DNA of 64,000 nt from Caballeronia sordidicola (lineage in GTDB: Bacteria > Pseudomonadota > Gammaproteobacteria > Burkholderiales > Burkholderiaceae). The notes beneath the pieces are model-generated. The model searched no databases and had not been told where the DNA came from. It was given only the letters and a program-made list of their open reading frames with translations. The stretch covers positions 171,876 through 235,875 of the forward strand of contig NZ_FCOC02000009.1 of NCBI RefSeq assembly GCF_001544455.2. The letters run 5' to 3'. Shown here in pieces: positions 52,338-61,352 of this stretch (within the stretch, counting starts at the first letter, position 1; each line of letters starts with the position of its first letter). Both the position numbers and the translations under genes were made by a program.

Positions 52338-53086
52338 TCAAACCTGAGCCATGCCGCCATCGACAAACAACTCGCTTCCGGTCATGAAGCTGCTTTCGTC
52401 GGATGCGAGGAACAGCGCGGCAGCGGCGGTTTCTTCCGGCTTCCCGATGCGTCCGAGCGGCGTCTGCGCGGTCAGACCGGCAATCATCGCTTCCTGATCG
52501 CTCGCCGGAACAAGACCATCGAGCAAGCCCGGCGTGGCGGTTGCCCCGGGAGACAGCACGTTCACGCGGATGCCGGTGCCCTTCAGATCCAGCGCCCAGC
52601 TTCGCGCAAGGTTGCGAATGGCAGCCTTGGTCGCGCTATACACGCTGAAAGCCGGCGTGCCCTTTGAACCGGTGGTCGAGCCGGTGAGGATGATCGACCC
52701 GCCCGCCGTCATCAGCGGCAGCGCCTTCTGAACCGTGAACAGCGTCCCCTTCACGTTGACGCCGAAGGTCCGGTCGAACGACGCCTCGGTAATGGCCCCA
52801 AGGGGCTGCATGTCGCCCAATCCTGCATTGGCGAACAGGACATCGATTCGTCCGTGCTCCGACTTGATCGTGGCAAAGATGCGATCGAGGTCCTCGAGTC
52901 TGGAGATATCTCCCTGGATCGATGTCGCACCCTGTCCGATTGCCTTGAGCGCCCGATCCAGCGCCTCCTTTCGACGGCCGACGATAACCACCTTCGCACC
53001 TTCCGCCGCGAAGCGCGTAGCCGCCGCCAGTCCAATGCCGCTATTGCCGCCCGTCACCACGGCAATTTTCCATCGAGCCTGCTCAT
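52338..53086 (-). CDS. Short-chain dehydrogenase with an apparent 1-nt frameshift near its start
   Basis: About 250 residues of a classical [34 protein letters not shown] (cofactor site), LFANAGLG (Asn), [11 protein letters not shown] (Ser), [13 protein letters not shown] (Tyr-Lys), ending [14 protein letters not shown]. The ideal start is ATG 53086, 5 nt after AGGAGGTG, which would read MSRLDGK. That frame is one nucleotide out of step with the SDR body, so a single base seems missing around 53066-53073 (GATGGAAAATTGCC). In the body's own frame the only upstream start is a TTG at 53135 giving an abnormal N-terminus. It is a pseudogene or a sequencing error; the divergent HxlR gene may regulate it. 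Confidence 0.8.
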
Positions 53087-53143
53087 AATCACCTCCTGAG
53101 GAATCAAGTAGGGAAGAGTAGACTTGAGCGAACAATTTGAACA

Positions 53144-53165
53144 GTATTTACCTTTTGGTAAGTAC
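53144..53165. promoter_or_regulatory. Candidate HxlR operator
   Basis: GTATTTACC-TTTT-GGTAAGTAC is an inverted repeat with nine-base arms and one mismatch, 20 bp before the HxlR start codon and 58 bp before the SDR start on the other strand. The right arm read on the minus strand is GTACTTACC, the word repeated next to the HxlR gene at the window start (359-385). Confidence 0.6.
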
Positions 53166-53184
53166 CTTGGCCGGAGTATCAGAA

Positions 53185-53559
53185 ATGTCGACGATGAGCT
53201 TTACCTGCGGGCTGGACGCCGCTTTAGCGGTGCTTGGCGCGAAATGGAAACCCTTGATCCTGTTTCATCTCGCCCATGGCGTGCATCGCTATGGCGAACT
53301 GAAGCGTGCGGTGGGCGGCGTCAGCGACAAGGTGCTGATTCAGCAATTGAAAGAACTGCAGATGGACGAAGTGATCGAGCGAATCGACTTTAAGGAGATT
53401 CCGCCGAAGGTGGAATATTCCCTCACTGATTTTGGGCGGTCTCTGGCTGCGGCTTTAGCGCCGCTTTGCGCGTGGGGCGTTGAGCATATGAGCACCGTAG
53501 AGCGAATCAGCCTTCGCCGGCGCGCTGACGCCAGCATGGAGGACAGCAAAGTGCGGTGA
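53185..53559 (+). CDS. HxlR-family transcriptional regulator
   Basis: A 124-residue HxlR winged-helix regulator. The characteristic Cys is early (MSFTCGLDAALAVLGAKWKPLILFHLAHG), followed by HRYGELKRAVGGVSDKVLIQQLKELQMDEVIERIDFKEIPPKVEYSLTDFGRSLAAALAPLCAWG. ATG at 53185 is chosen; a TTG at 53137 is in frame but lies across the operator-like repeat. GGAGTATC precedes the ATG. It is divergent from the frameshifted SDR gene and probably controls it. It is related to, but distinct from, the regulator at the window start. Confidence 0.87.
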   Translation: MSTMSFTCGLDAALAVLGAKWKPLILFHLAHGVHRYGELKRAVGGVSDKVLIQQLKELQMDEVIERIDFKEIPPKVEYSLTDFGRSLAAALAPLCAWGVEHMSTVERISLRRRADASMEDSKVR

Positions 53560-53609
53560 CGTACTTATCGGAAAGGTGACGGCCTGCATCTGGATGGGCC
53601 ATTTCACCA

Positions 53610-54329
53610 TCACTTCCTCCAGCTCATCCCCGTCTCCGTAATCACGGAATCGAACTGTTCCAGTTGCGAGAACCGCAGCGCCTTGACCTTCCCCAGCTTG
53701 CTGGCGTCGACAACAAGATGTCTTTCAACAGCGCTCTCCATTGCCGCCTGCTTGATCGCCACCTCGTGGAAATTCCAGCACGTCACGCCGCGCGTTTCGT
53801 CCACGCCACCCGCCGATATGAACGCCTTGTTGATCCCCATCCGCTTGAGCGTCTCGATGCTTTCATCGCTGGAAAACGAATCCGATGACGGCGCATAAAC
53901 GCCGCCCAGCAAGATCATCCGGACGTTCGGCTTGCGCCGCAGAATCTCGGCCACATTCAGCGAATAACACACGACCGTCAGATGCATTTCCACAGGAATC
54001 AGCCGCGCCAAGGTAGTGAGCGTCGTGCCGCAGTCGATGAAGACCGTCTCGCTGTCCACCAGCAAGCGCGCGGCAACCGCCGACGCGTCCGCCTTGGCTT
54101 GCGCGAAGTGATCCTTTTCTTCGTCTATGGTATAGCCCGAACCATTGGGCACGTCCGAAGCGCGAACGATATAACCGCCAAGATAAGTGAAGGTCCCGGG
54201 ACTCGATGCAATGTCGCGGCGCACCGTCATCTCCGATACATCCAACAGGGTCGCGGCGTCGCGAAGGCGCATGACGCTTTGTTCGCGCAAGGCTTCAGCA
54301 AGAATACGGAGGCGTTCGCTCTTGGTCAT
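53610..54329 (-). CDS. DeoR-family transcriptional regulator
   Basis: A 239-residue DeoR protein. The N-terminal HTH reads SERLRILAEALREQSVMRLRDAATLLDVSEMTVRRDIASS (residues 3-42) and the DeoRC sensor domain contains ETVFIDCGTTLTTLARLIPVEMHLTVVCYSLNVAEILRRKPNVRMILLGGVYAPSSDSFSSDE, where the DCGTT loop binds phosphosugars. It ends with KALRFSQLEQFDSVITETGM. Family members repress sugar operons and are released by phosphorylated sugars. No metabolic gene is attached: the mdc genes follow on the same strand only upstream (54465 is the end of mdcH). The pentose cassette at 32.7-42.4 kb is a possible target. Confidence 0.88.
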   Translation of the reverse strand: MTKSERLRILAEALREQSVMRLRDAATLLDVSEMTVRRDIASSPGTFTYLGGYIVRASDVPNGSGYTIDEEKDHFAQAKADASAVAARLLVDSETVFIDCGTTLTTLARLIPVEMHLTVVCYSLNVAEILRRKPNVRMILLGGVYAPSSDSFSSDESIETLKRMGINKAFISAGGVDETRGVTCWNFHEVAIKQAAMESAVERHLVVDASKLGKVKALRFSQLEQFDSVITETGMSWRK

Positions 54330-54464
54330 TGGGGAGAACGTGAGGGCGCGCGGCCAGCACCGAGTTATGAGTTGTTAGATTATGTTCGCCGGATGAAATG
54401 ATTATAACAAGCGCGAGCGCGGAAAATGCTTTCCAATGTCGCCGGACGTATCTGAAGTTGCCCG

Positions 54465-55397
54465 CTAACAGCCGGCGGCGCGTGAGCGGATCAGCGCCGC
54501 AGCCGAACTGATCGACGTCTGCTCCACGGCGACCTTCGCGATACCCGGAAGGGCGTCGTCGGCGAGTTGCGTGAGCGTGCGCCCCGGCGGCATTTCCACG
54601 AACACCTGCATTCCGAGTTCGCTCAGCACGATGGTCGAGTCGTGCCACCGGACGGGATAACGCAGGTTCGTCGCGAGGTCCAGGCGCACCGCTTCGGCCT
54701 GCCGCAACGGACGCGCACCACGATTGCCGATGTACGGAATCGACGGCGCATTGAACGCGATCTTGCTTGCGGCTTCGGTGAGTTCGCGGGATGCGCTGTC
54801 GAGAAGCACGCAGTGCGACGGCACGCTTACCGCCAGGCGCTCGGCTTTGCGCGCGCCCGCGCGAAGCGCTGCCTGGCGCACCAGTTCGAGGTCGTTATCG
54901 GCGCCGGCCACCACGATCTGCCGTGGCGCGTTGAGGTTCGCGATGAACGCAGCCTTCGCATGCGTACCGGCAATGACGGCGTCCACTTCACGCTCGCCAA
55001 GCCCCGACATGGCAAGCATGCCGTAGCCCTGCGGATAAGCGCGCTCCATCAATTGCGCGCGCAGTTGCAGGAGCCTCAAAGCGTCATCGAAACTGATGGC
55101 GTTCGCCGCAACCGCTGCGCCGTATGCGCCTACCGACAACCCCGCGACCGCATCCGGCACGATGCCTTCATCGCGCAACGCACGCACCGTTGCAACGCCG
55201 GCGACAAACAAACCAAGCTGCACGGCAATGGTCGATCTCAATGTGTCGGCGCTATCGAGGTCAAGGACGTTCATATGCAACACGTCCGATGCCTCTTCGA
55301 AAGTCGACGCAATCCGCGCATGCGGCGAAGTTCCACCGAGCGTGTGCAGGAAGCCCGCGTACTGCGAGCCCTGGCCGGGAAAAAGGAAAGCGATCAT
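54465..55397 (-). CDS. mdcH: Malonate decarboxylase acyltransferase (epsilon subunit, MdcH)
   Basis: A 310-residue malonyl-CoA:ACP acyltransferase-fold protein. FPGQGSQYAGFL and the nucleophile motif AGLSVGAYG (Ser near residue 86) define the family, and the catalytic His lies in VSVPSHCVLLDS. It loads malonyl groups onto the MdcC carrier to start the decarboxylation cycle. It is the last gene of the mdc operon, and its ATG overlaps the MdcG stop by 4 bp. Length agrees with MdcH proteins of about 300 residues. Confidence 0.9.
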   Translation of the reverse strand: MIAFLFPGQGSQYAGFLHTLGGTSPHARIASTFEEASDVLHMNVLDLDSADTLRSTIAVQLGLFVAGVATVRALRDEGIVPDAVAGLSVGAYGAAVAANAISFDDALRLLQLRAQLMERAYPQGYGMLAMSGLGEREVDAVIAGTHAKAAFIANLNAPRQIVVAGADNDLELVRQAALRAGARKAERLAVSVPSHCVLLDSASRELTEAASKIAFNAPSIPYIGNRGARPLRQAEAVRLDLATNLRYPVRWHDSTIVLSELGMQVFVEMPPGRTLTQLADDALPGIAKVAVEQTSISSAAALIRSRAAGC

Positions 55398-56032
55398 GCG
55401 GTGCGGCTCGCTTGCCAGGGATCGGTGACGAGCTTCACGCCATCGGCTGATCGCAGCATGACGTGTGCGCCGGAACGTGCAAACTCAGCGAGAGAAAATG
55501 CGCCTTCGCACGTTTCGATCTGAACGTCGATGCGTGTTTTGTGTTCAAGAGCGGCGGCCGAAAGTGCATCGAACAGCTTCTTTGCTATAGAACGGCTTAA
55601 GGGTTCAGGCGCGCGCATTACAAGATCGAGATCGCTTGTATCGGTGACCGTCGGACATCCGCTTGCCAATTCGAAGCCCACGCTGCCCGCGGGTCCCCAC
55701 GCGTATCCGGAGGAATCGCAGATAGGTGTTATGGTCCCGAGCAAGCGGAACGCCGCTAACGCCGCGCGAGTCGAGCACGGCTTTTTCATGCGAAGGACTT
55801 CGGGCGAGAGCACTTCCCGAACGTGCACCGGATCAATCCATGAACCGAAACGCTCGCTGCGCACCGCACCGCGAATTCCCACTGCAATGCGTCCCTCCAG
55901 ATCGTACGCACGACGAACCACCACGAACGGTGCGCGTTCCAGTGAAGCTGCAACCCATGCAGGCGCATCCGCAAAAGCAGGCGTGTCTGGTCCGAGCCGC
56001 AGCAAGTCGTGCGGGCTCACGGCGCGTCCCAT
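55394..56032 (-). CDS. mdcG: Malonate decarboxylase holo-ACP synthase (MdcG)
   Basis: A 212-residue nucleotidyltransferase-fold protein. The metal-binding DLDL motif occurs in TVTDTSDLDLVMRAPEPL, and the N-terminus HDLLRLGPDTPAF is typical of MdcG. It transfers the 2'-(5''-triphosphoribosyl)-3'-dephospho-CoA prosthetic group made by MdcB onto apo-MdcC. It overlaps MdcE by 16 bp and MdcH by 4 bp, showing tight operon packing. The name follows the family order A-B-C-D-E-G-H. Confidence 0.87.
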   Translation of the reverse strand: MGRAVSPHDLLRLGPDTPAFADAPAWVAASLERAPFVVVRRAYDLEGRIAVGIRGAVRSERFGSWIDPVHVREVLSPEVLRMKKPCSTRAALAAFRLLGTITPICDSSGYAWGPAGSVGFELASGCPTVTDTSDLDLVMRAPEPLSRSIAKKLFDALSAAALEHKTRIDVQIETCEGAFSLAEFARSGAHVMLRSADGVKLVTDPWQASRTA

Positions 56033-56826
56033 TGCTCCGCCATGCGCTTGCGCACTTCTATGGACGCAGCACGAATGCGTTTTGCATCCGCCGATTGCAA
56101 GCGTGACGAAAGATCGTTCGGACCTCGGCGGGCATCGTCCACGGCCGCGATCAACGAAGCCTGAACGCGCGCCACATCTTCGCGCGTGGGGGTATCGGCA
56201 TTGATCCCTTCTATCAGTTCATGCAAGAGCCCAAGCTTTGCATACGCGCTCATCTTGTACGACATCGGCAGTACGCGATCACCGAGTTCATCGAGTCCCT
56301 CCACGCTGCGGCGTGTGACGCGCGCAGCCGCTTCCTTGCCCATTGCGTGCACGCTGATGCCGCTCGCGTCCAGCGCGATGATGCGGTTCGCCTGATAACC
56401 ATGCGCGAGGAACGCGCCCGACATGGCGGGGCCGACAATCAACGCGATCACCGGATGCCCGGCGAGCCGCGCGCTCGCATAGGCGTCCACGCCCGCCGCG
56501 CACGCGAGATGGACACCAAGCAGTTCCTCGCGACGGCCATACGCCTGGCTTTTCACATCGACGATAGCAATGATCGGGCGCTTCACCGTTGCCTCGCGAT
56601 CCGCGTCCATTGCCTCGCGCACCGCTCGCGCGAGCAGCCAGCCTTGTTCTAGTCCGACCACGTTGTCGGTGGCGCGCGGGAAGCGGTTGTGCGGGTCCGG
56701 AACAATGGCGATAAAGCGCGCGGTGGCATCGCCAAGCGCGGCGTCGGCACGGCGAACCGGACCATCGTCGTTAGCTTCACGCGATGTCAGCGCGTTGAAC
56801 CAGATTTGTCCGCGTGTGGCGCTCAT
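56017..56826 (-). CDS. mdcE: Malonate decarboxylase gamma subunit (MdcE)
   Basis: A 269-residue carboxyltransferase-like subunit. It opens SATRGQIWFNALTS and holds crotonase-fold segments RPIIAIVDVKSQAYGRREELLGVHLACAAGVDAYASARLAGHPVIALIVGPAMSGAFLAHGYQANRIIALDAS. With MdcD it forms the decarboxylase that releases CO2 from malonyl-ACP. ATG at 56826 shares a base with the MdcD stop (TGATG); an ATG at 56829 and a more distal one in frame are alternatives. It lies between mdcD and mdcG, as in known operons. Confidence 0.88.
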   Translation of the reverse strand: MSATRGQIWFNALTSREANDDGPVRRADAALGDATARFIAIVPDPHNRFPRATDNVVGLEQGWLLARAVREAMDADREATVKRPIIAIVDVKSQAYGRREELLGVHLACAAGVDAYASARLAGHPVIALIVGPAMSGAFLAHGYQANRIIALDASGISVHAMGKEAAARVTRRSVEGLDELGDRVLPMSYKMSAYAKLGLLHELIEGINADTPTREDVARVQASLIAAVDDARRGPNDLSSRLQSADAKRIRAASIEVRKRMAEQWDAP

Positions 56827-57671
56827 CATGCGTCTCCTTGCCAAAGCGTGCGCAGCACGGCGGGATCGATTGCCGAAGGATCGACGCGCGCAAGCCGTTC
56901 GAGTTGTTTATCGACTTGTTCCGTGCGGTGACTTTGTGGCAGGCCACTTTCGAATGCGCTCAGCACCGCGTCACGGACCTGATCCGTATCGTCTTCCACG
57001 AGCGTATCCACAAGGCCGACCGCCGCGCGTTGCTCGCCGCCGATCATCGACCAGATGAGCTTCCGGTCACGCGAATCGAGCTCTTCAACGCCCGCTTCCT
57101 GTTCGATCACCTCCGGTCCGTTCATGCCAAGCCGCGCCTGGCGCGTCATCACGAGATAGCTGCACAAGGCCGCGGCCAGCGACATTCCGCCGAAGCATCC
57201 CACCATCCCGCCGATCACGCCGACCACCGGCACATGGCGACGCAACGCGACAATCGCCGCCTGGATCTCCGCGATCACCGCGAGCCCGAGATTGGCTTCC
57301 TGCAGCCGCACGCCACCGGTTTCGAACAGGATCACGGGGCGTATCGCGCGGCCCGCTTCGAACTCGCGCAATGCAAATTCAAGCGATGCCGCGATCTTCG
57401 CGCCCGACACTTCGCCAATGCTGCCGCCTTGAAACGCAGGCTCGATCGCGGCAATGACCGCAGGTTCACCGCCGAGCGTTCCGCGCGCGATCACCGCGCC
57501 ATCGTCGGACTGGCAGACTACGTTCTGCATCGCGAGCCATGGCGACTCGAGCCGGTCGAACGGCCCGAGTAACTCGCGGGACGTGCCCGGATCGAGCAGC
57601 GCGCGAGCACGTTCGCGCGCCGTCAGTTCTATGAAACTATGCCGTGCAATAAAGCTGTCGTGAGCGTTCAT
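56826..57671 (-). CDS. mdcD: Malonate decarboxylase beta subunit (MdcD)
   Basis: A 281-residue carboxyltransferase-fold subunit, related to the beta subunit of acetyl-CoA carboxylase. The oxyanion-hole region reads GGSIGEVSGAKIAASLEFALREFEAGRAIRPVILFETGGVRLQEANLGLAVIAEIQ, and VGVIGGMVGCFGGMSLAAALCSYLVMTRQARLGMNGPEVIEQEAG follows. Together with MdcE it decarboxylates malonyl-S-ACP to acetyl-S-ACP. The ATG overlaps the MdcC stop by 4 bp. Confidence 0.9.
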   Translation of the reverse strand: MNAHDSFIARHSFIELTARERARALLDPGTSRELLGPFDRLESPWLAMQNVVCQSDDGAVIARGTLGGEPAVIAAIEPAFQGGSIGEVSGAKIAASLEFALREFEAGRAIRPVILFETGGVRLQEANLGLAVIAEIQAAIVALRRHVPVVGVIGGMVGCFGGMSLAAALCSYLVMTRQARLGMNGPEVIEQEAGVEELDSRDRKLIWSMIGGEQRAAVGLVDTLVEDDTDQVRDAVLSAFESGLPQSHRTEQVDKQLERLARVDPSAIDPAVLRTLWQGDA

Positions 57672-57970
57672 GGCGTGACTCCTTCGCTGGCTTCCACTAC
57701 TTCGGCCAGCCGCAGCATCACGACGCCGGGTGTTGCGCCGAAGTCGTTCAATTCGAGTTTGGCGGCGCCGTCGTATCGCGAGAAAAACCGGTCGAGCACA
57801 CTTTTCCAGACATGTTCATATCCGTCGACGCTCGTGCGGATCACGACTTCCGCACGATCCGTTGCCGATGGCGACAGCAGGATTTCCAGGTCTCCCGAAC
57901 CAACGACACCCACATGCGCGCGTTGCGGCACGAGGCGTGTGGCGGGGTATTCGTAGCGCAGCTTTTCCAT
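57668..57970 (-). CDS. mdcC: Malonate decarboxylase acyl carrier protein (delta subunit, MdcC)
   Basis: A 100-residue acyl carrier. VGSGDLEILLSPS carries the Ser that receives the triphosphoribosyl-dephospho-CoA prosthetic group (Ser in GSGDLE, near residue 26). It is the smallest subunit and carries acetyl/malonyl thioesters between MdcA, MdcH and the MdcD-MdcE pair. It overlaps MdcD by 4 bp and follows MdcB by 17 bp. Length and motif match MdcC. Confidence 0.9.
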   Translation of the reverse strand: MEKLRYEYPATRLVPQRAHVGVVGSGDLEILLSPSATDRAEVVIRTSVDGYEHVWKSVLDRFFSRYDGAAKLELNDFGATPGVVMLRLAEVVEASEGVTP

Positions 57971-57987
57971 GGCGGAATCTCTCAGCG

Positions 57988-58845
57988 TCAGCCGACGCAG
58001 GCAAGGGTATCGAGAAAGAGCGTCGCGGCGAGCAAGTCCGCCGCTCCACCGGGCGACGCGTTCAATTCCAGCAACGTCCGGTCCAGACGCAGGAGCGCCG
58101 CGTAGCCTTCACGTTGCGATGCGCCGCCTGCTTGCAATACTTCGAGCGCGCCGGATTGCGCGGCTTCCAAAGCAACGCGGCCGCCCCGATGCAGAAGACA
58201 GGTGTCATCGAGCGTGGCGATGATGGCCGCCAACGCGTCGAGCCGCGCGGCGTTTTCGGAGGCGCCTTTTGAGCGGGAATCGCGCAGGGCGGGCAACCCG
58301 GCGTGAAGCACATGAGGAAAACCTTCTGCCGCCTGTCCTCGCGCACCGGCAACGCCAAAGCGTTGAATGACGCAAGCGCCATGTGTCGATGCAATGGACG
58401 AAGGCGCAAAACGATCCTCGAAGCGCGAGATAGCGGCGGCTTGCGAACACAGCGTTTCCGGATCGCTGGCGGGGTTCATCGCGGCTGCTGCAACCAGCAG
58501 CCCGACAATCCATATCGCGCCACGATGCGCATTGCTGCCGCCTGTTGCGCGCAGCATCGCGACTTCGCCTTCGCGGCCGATCCGCGCAAGCTGCTCGCGC
58601 AATCGTTGCGACGGTTCGGCATTTACCGACGCACGCGCCAGTGCAAGAAAGGTCGGCCGCAATGCACGAGCGGAACGCAGCATTGTGTTGAGGTCGAGAT
58701 CACGATGCGCTCCGCTGCCACGCCGATCCACCAGCGCGGGTTTTGGCGTGAGGCAGGCTTCGTCGATCAACGCATTGACTGCGAGGTCGGCGAGCACCGA
58801 CTGGTCGCATGCGGTGTCTTCAATGAGAGCGTGAGCGCAGCGCAT
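57988..58845 (-). CDS. mdcB: Triphosphoribosyl-dephospho-CoA synthase (MdcB)
   Basis: A protein of about 285 residues of the CitG/MdcB family. CLTPKPALVDRRGSGAHRDLDLNTMLRSA is the family hallmark, with GGSNAHRGAIWIVGLLVAAAA and LHRGGRVALEAAQ carrying further conserved His/Arg. It makes the precursor of the MdcC prosthetic group from dephospho-CoA and ATP. ATG 58845 is shown; a GTG at 58854, which overlaps the MdcA stop (GTGA), is an equally good start. Some mature MdcB proteins begin with a shorter N-terminus, so the first ten residues are uncertain. Confidence 0.87.
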   Translation of the reverse strand: MRCAHALIEDTACDQSVLADLAVNALIDEACLTPKPALVDRRGSGAHRDLDLNTMLRSARALRPTFLALARASVNAEPSQRLREQLARIGREGEVAMLRATGGSNAHRGAIWIVGLLVAAAAMNPASDPETLCSQAAAISRFEDRFAPSSIASTHGACVIQRFGVAGARGQAAEGFPHVLHAGLPALRDSRSKGASENAARLDALAAIIATLDDTCLLHRGGRVALEAAQSGALEVLQAGGASQREGYAALLRLDRTLLELNASPGGAADLLAATLFLDTLACVG

Positions 58846-58850
58846 GGCGC

Positions 58851-60527
58851 TCACCAGCCGCGAAATTTCGCGGGCGGCTGATACAAGCCGCCGGACCACG
58901 CCACCAGATCATCGATACTGCGCGCCGCGAGCAGCGAGCGCTTCGCTTCGCCGCGCCGAATGCCGAGGTCTTCCGGATACGCCACCACGCCGCGCCGGCG
59001 CAACTCCGCGGTCTTGGCCGGGTCGGCGCGCATGCCGATGGGTGTCACGCCGGCCACCGCCCGCAACGCCGCACGGCGCTCCTCAACGCCCTCTGCCGCG
59101 TGCAGATACGCGATCCCTTCCTCGGTGACCACGTGGCTCACGTCGTCGCCGTAGATCATCACCGGCGCGATCGGCATGTTGCTTTGCTTGCCGACGGCGA
59201 TGGCATCGAGCGCATCGACAATGGTCGGCTCACCGCCTTTCTTGAACGTCTCGGCGGTCTGCACGACCAGTTTATGGCCGCGGCTTATTGCGCTGTTGGG
59301 TCCGTCGCTTTTCATCAACGATAACCACGCTTTGCTCGAATGCCGGCGTCCGCGCGGGTCGTGCCCCATGTTTGGCGCGCCGCCAAAACCGGCGAGACGG
59401 CCGAGCGTCACCGTCGAGGAATTCGCGTCCGCGTCCATCTGCAATGTCGAGCCGATAAACAGATCAACGCCGTATTGCCCGGCGAGCTGGCACAGCACGC
59501 GGTTCGAGCGCAGGCTGCCATCGCGTCCGGTGAAGAACACGTCGGATCGCGCTTCAATGTAGTCTTCCATTCCCACTTCGCTGCCGAAGCAATGCACGCT
59601 CTCCACCCATCCGCTTTCGATGGCGGGAATCAAGGTGGGATGCGGATTGAGCGCCCAGTGCGTGCAGATCTTGCCCTTGAGGCCGTGCGCCGCGCCATAC
59701 GTGGGCAGGAGCAGTTCGATGGCGGCGGTATCGAAACCGATGCCGTGATTCAACGCCCGCACGCCATAACGTTCGTAAATGCCGCGCAGGGTCATCATGG
59801 CCATGAGAATCTGCAATTCGCCGATATGACGCGGATCGCGCGTGAACAACGGCTCGACCGCGAATGGCCGGTCCGCCTGCACGACCACATCGACCCATGA
59901 GCCGGGGATGTCGACACGCGGCAGTTCATCGACGATCTCGTTCACCTGCGCGACCACGATGCCATGACGAAATGCCGTCGCTTCTACAATGGTTGGCGTG
60001 TCTTCGGTATTCGGACCTGTGTAGAGATTGCCGTGCCGGTCGGCCTGCACTGCGCATACAAGCGCCACCTGTGGCGTCAGGTCGATGAACATACGCGCAT
60101 ATAGTTCGATATACGTATAAATCGCGCCAATCTCGAGTTGTCCGTCCTCGAGCAATTGCGCGACCCTCAGGCTCTGTGGACCGGCGAACGAGAAGTCCAC
60201 CTTGCGCGCGATCCCGCGTTCGAACAACGTCAGGTGCTCCGGCCGGCTGATACTCGATATCAACAGATGCACGTCATGCACGCGCGACGGATCGAGCTTC
60301 GCGAACGCACGCGAAAGAAAATCCGCCTGCTTCTGATTGTTGCCTTCCAGCGCGACGCGGTCGCCGGATTGAATCAGCGTTTCCAGTGCATCGACAATGC
60401 GTTCCGATTTCAGCACGCCGCCATCGAGCCAGCCTTCGATTGCCTTCAGTCGCCGCGCCTTCTCCAGCGCTCGCGTGTTCCATTGGCGCGGCGCTGGGGC
60501 GGTTTCGGCGTGTTCGGAAGAATTCAT
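58851..60527 (-). CDS. mdcA: Malonate decarboxylase alpha subunit, malonate:ACP transferase (MdcA)
   Basis: A 558-residue CoA-transferase-like subunit that exchanges malonate for acetate on the carrier protein. Typical segments are VALEGNNQKQADFLSRAFAKLDP, VHDVHLLISSISRPEHL, EIGAIYTYIELYARMFIDLTPQVALVCAVQADRHGNLYTGPNTEDTPTIVEATAFRHG and FDTAAIELLLPTYG. Family members are about 550 residues, so it is full length. It is the first structural gene, 36 bp after the GntR gene. Its order with B, C, D, E, G, H is that of the biotin-independent pathway. Confidence 0.92.
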   Translation of the reverse strand: MNSSEHAETAPAPRQWNTRALEKARRLKAIEGWLDGGVLKSERIVDALETLIQSGDRVALEGNNQKQADFLSRAFAKLDPSRVHDVHLLISSISRPEHLTLFERGIARKVDFSFAGPQSLRVAQLLEDGQLEIGAIYTYIELYARMFIDLTPQVALVCAVQADRHGNLYTGPNTEDTPTIVEATAFRHGIVVAQVNEIVDELPRVDIPGSWVDVVVQADRPFAVEPLFTRDPRHIGELQILMAMMTLRGIYERYGVRALNHGIGFDTAAIELLLPTYGAAHGLKGKICTHWALNPHPTLIPAIESGWVESVHCFGSEVGMEDYIEARSDVFFTGRDGSLRSNRVLCQLAGQYGVDLFIGSTLQMDADANSSTVTLGRLAGFGGAPNMGHDPRGRRHSSKAWLSLMKSDGPNSAISRGHKLVVQTAETFKKGGEPTIVDALDAIAVGKQSNMPIAPVMIYGDDVSHVVTEEGIAYLHAAEGVEERRAALRAVAGVTPIGMRADPAKTAELRRRGVVAYPEDLGIRRGEAKRSLLAARSIDDLVAWSGGLYQPPAKFRGW

Positions 60528-60563
60528 GCGGTGGCCTCGGGTATGTCTTTTGAAGTCGGGCGC

Positions 60564-61307
60564 TTACGCTGACTTCGCTGTAGTGGAGGAGCGGCGGCGC
60601 TTCTTTGGCTGCGAGGCGTGTGCCTGCTTTTGCGCGTCATGAAGGAAACGATAAACCAGTTCGCCGGTCGCGAGCAGATGACGTGCAACCAGTGTCTGTG
60701 CCGCTTCGGTATCGCGAGCGTGCAGTGCCTGGAGAATGGCTTCGTGTTCGGCGTCGGACTGGCCCTTGAACGTGGGCATGCCGAACTTGAGACGCAGATA
60801 CCGCTCGCCCCTCCGGTGCATGGTGCCAATCAGTTCCATCAGGTGCGGGCGTTCGGCGGGCGCATACAGACTCATATGAAACTGCTCGTTGCGCACAACA
60901 TATAGCGCGGGATCAGGCTCGTTCGCAGCAGCTTCGAGCAGTTCGCGCGCCTCGGCAAGCGTTGCATCAGTATGGCGCTCGATTGCGATGCCTATCGCCA
61001 GACTTTCCAGCGATGCACGAATCTCGTAGATTTCGCGCGCCTCGTCAGGCGATTGAAGGCTGACCGATGCGCCCCGATTCTGTTCGATGGTGACCCAGCC
61101 TTCGCTGTCCAGTTGCCGGAACGCTTCGCGCACGGGAATGGCGCTCACTGAAAACTGCCTGGCAATGGCGTCCTGTCGTAGCGGCTCGCCCGGCAACAAC
61201 GTACCTTCCACGATCGCCGAACGCAACGCATCCGCAATGTAACGGGACGTGCTTTGACGGGGTTCGAACTGCGCCTCGCGAAATGCCGGACTCAACTCGT
61301 TTTTCAT
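60564..61307 (-). CDS. GntR/FCD regulator of the malonate operon (MdcY-like)
   Basis: A 247-residue FadR-type regulator. The HTH runs at about residues 17-85 (STSRYIADALRSAIVEGTLLPGEPLRQDAIARQFSVSAIPVREAFRQLDSEGWVTIEQNRGASV), and the FCD domain follows (EIYEIRASLESLAIGIAIERHT ... YVVRNEQFHMSLYAP ... ESEHEAILQALHARDTEAAQTLVARHLL). Malonate operons in proteobacteria are often controlled by such a regulator, released by malonate or malonyl-CoA. It is transcribed first in the mdc operon and is divergent from the MFS gene. A 33-bp palindrome lies between them, 46 bp before this start. Confidence 0.85.
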   Translation of the reverse strand: MKNELSPAFREAQFEPRQSTSRYIADALRSAIVEGTLLPGEPLRQDAIARQFSVSAIPVREAFRQLDSEGWVTIEQNRGASVSLQSPDEAREIYEIRASLESLAIGIAIERHTDATLAEARELLEAAANEPDPALYVVRNEQFHMSLYAPAERPHLMELIGTMHRRGERYLRLKFGMPTFKGQSDAEHEAILQALHARDTEAAQTLVARHLLATGELVYRFLHDAQKQAHASQPKKRRRSSTTAKSA

Positions 61308-61352
61308 GCGCGTTATTCACCGAAGCTAGGTACAAGTGCGGAGTGGTCATCC

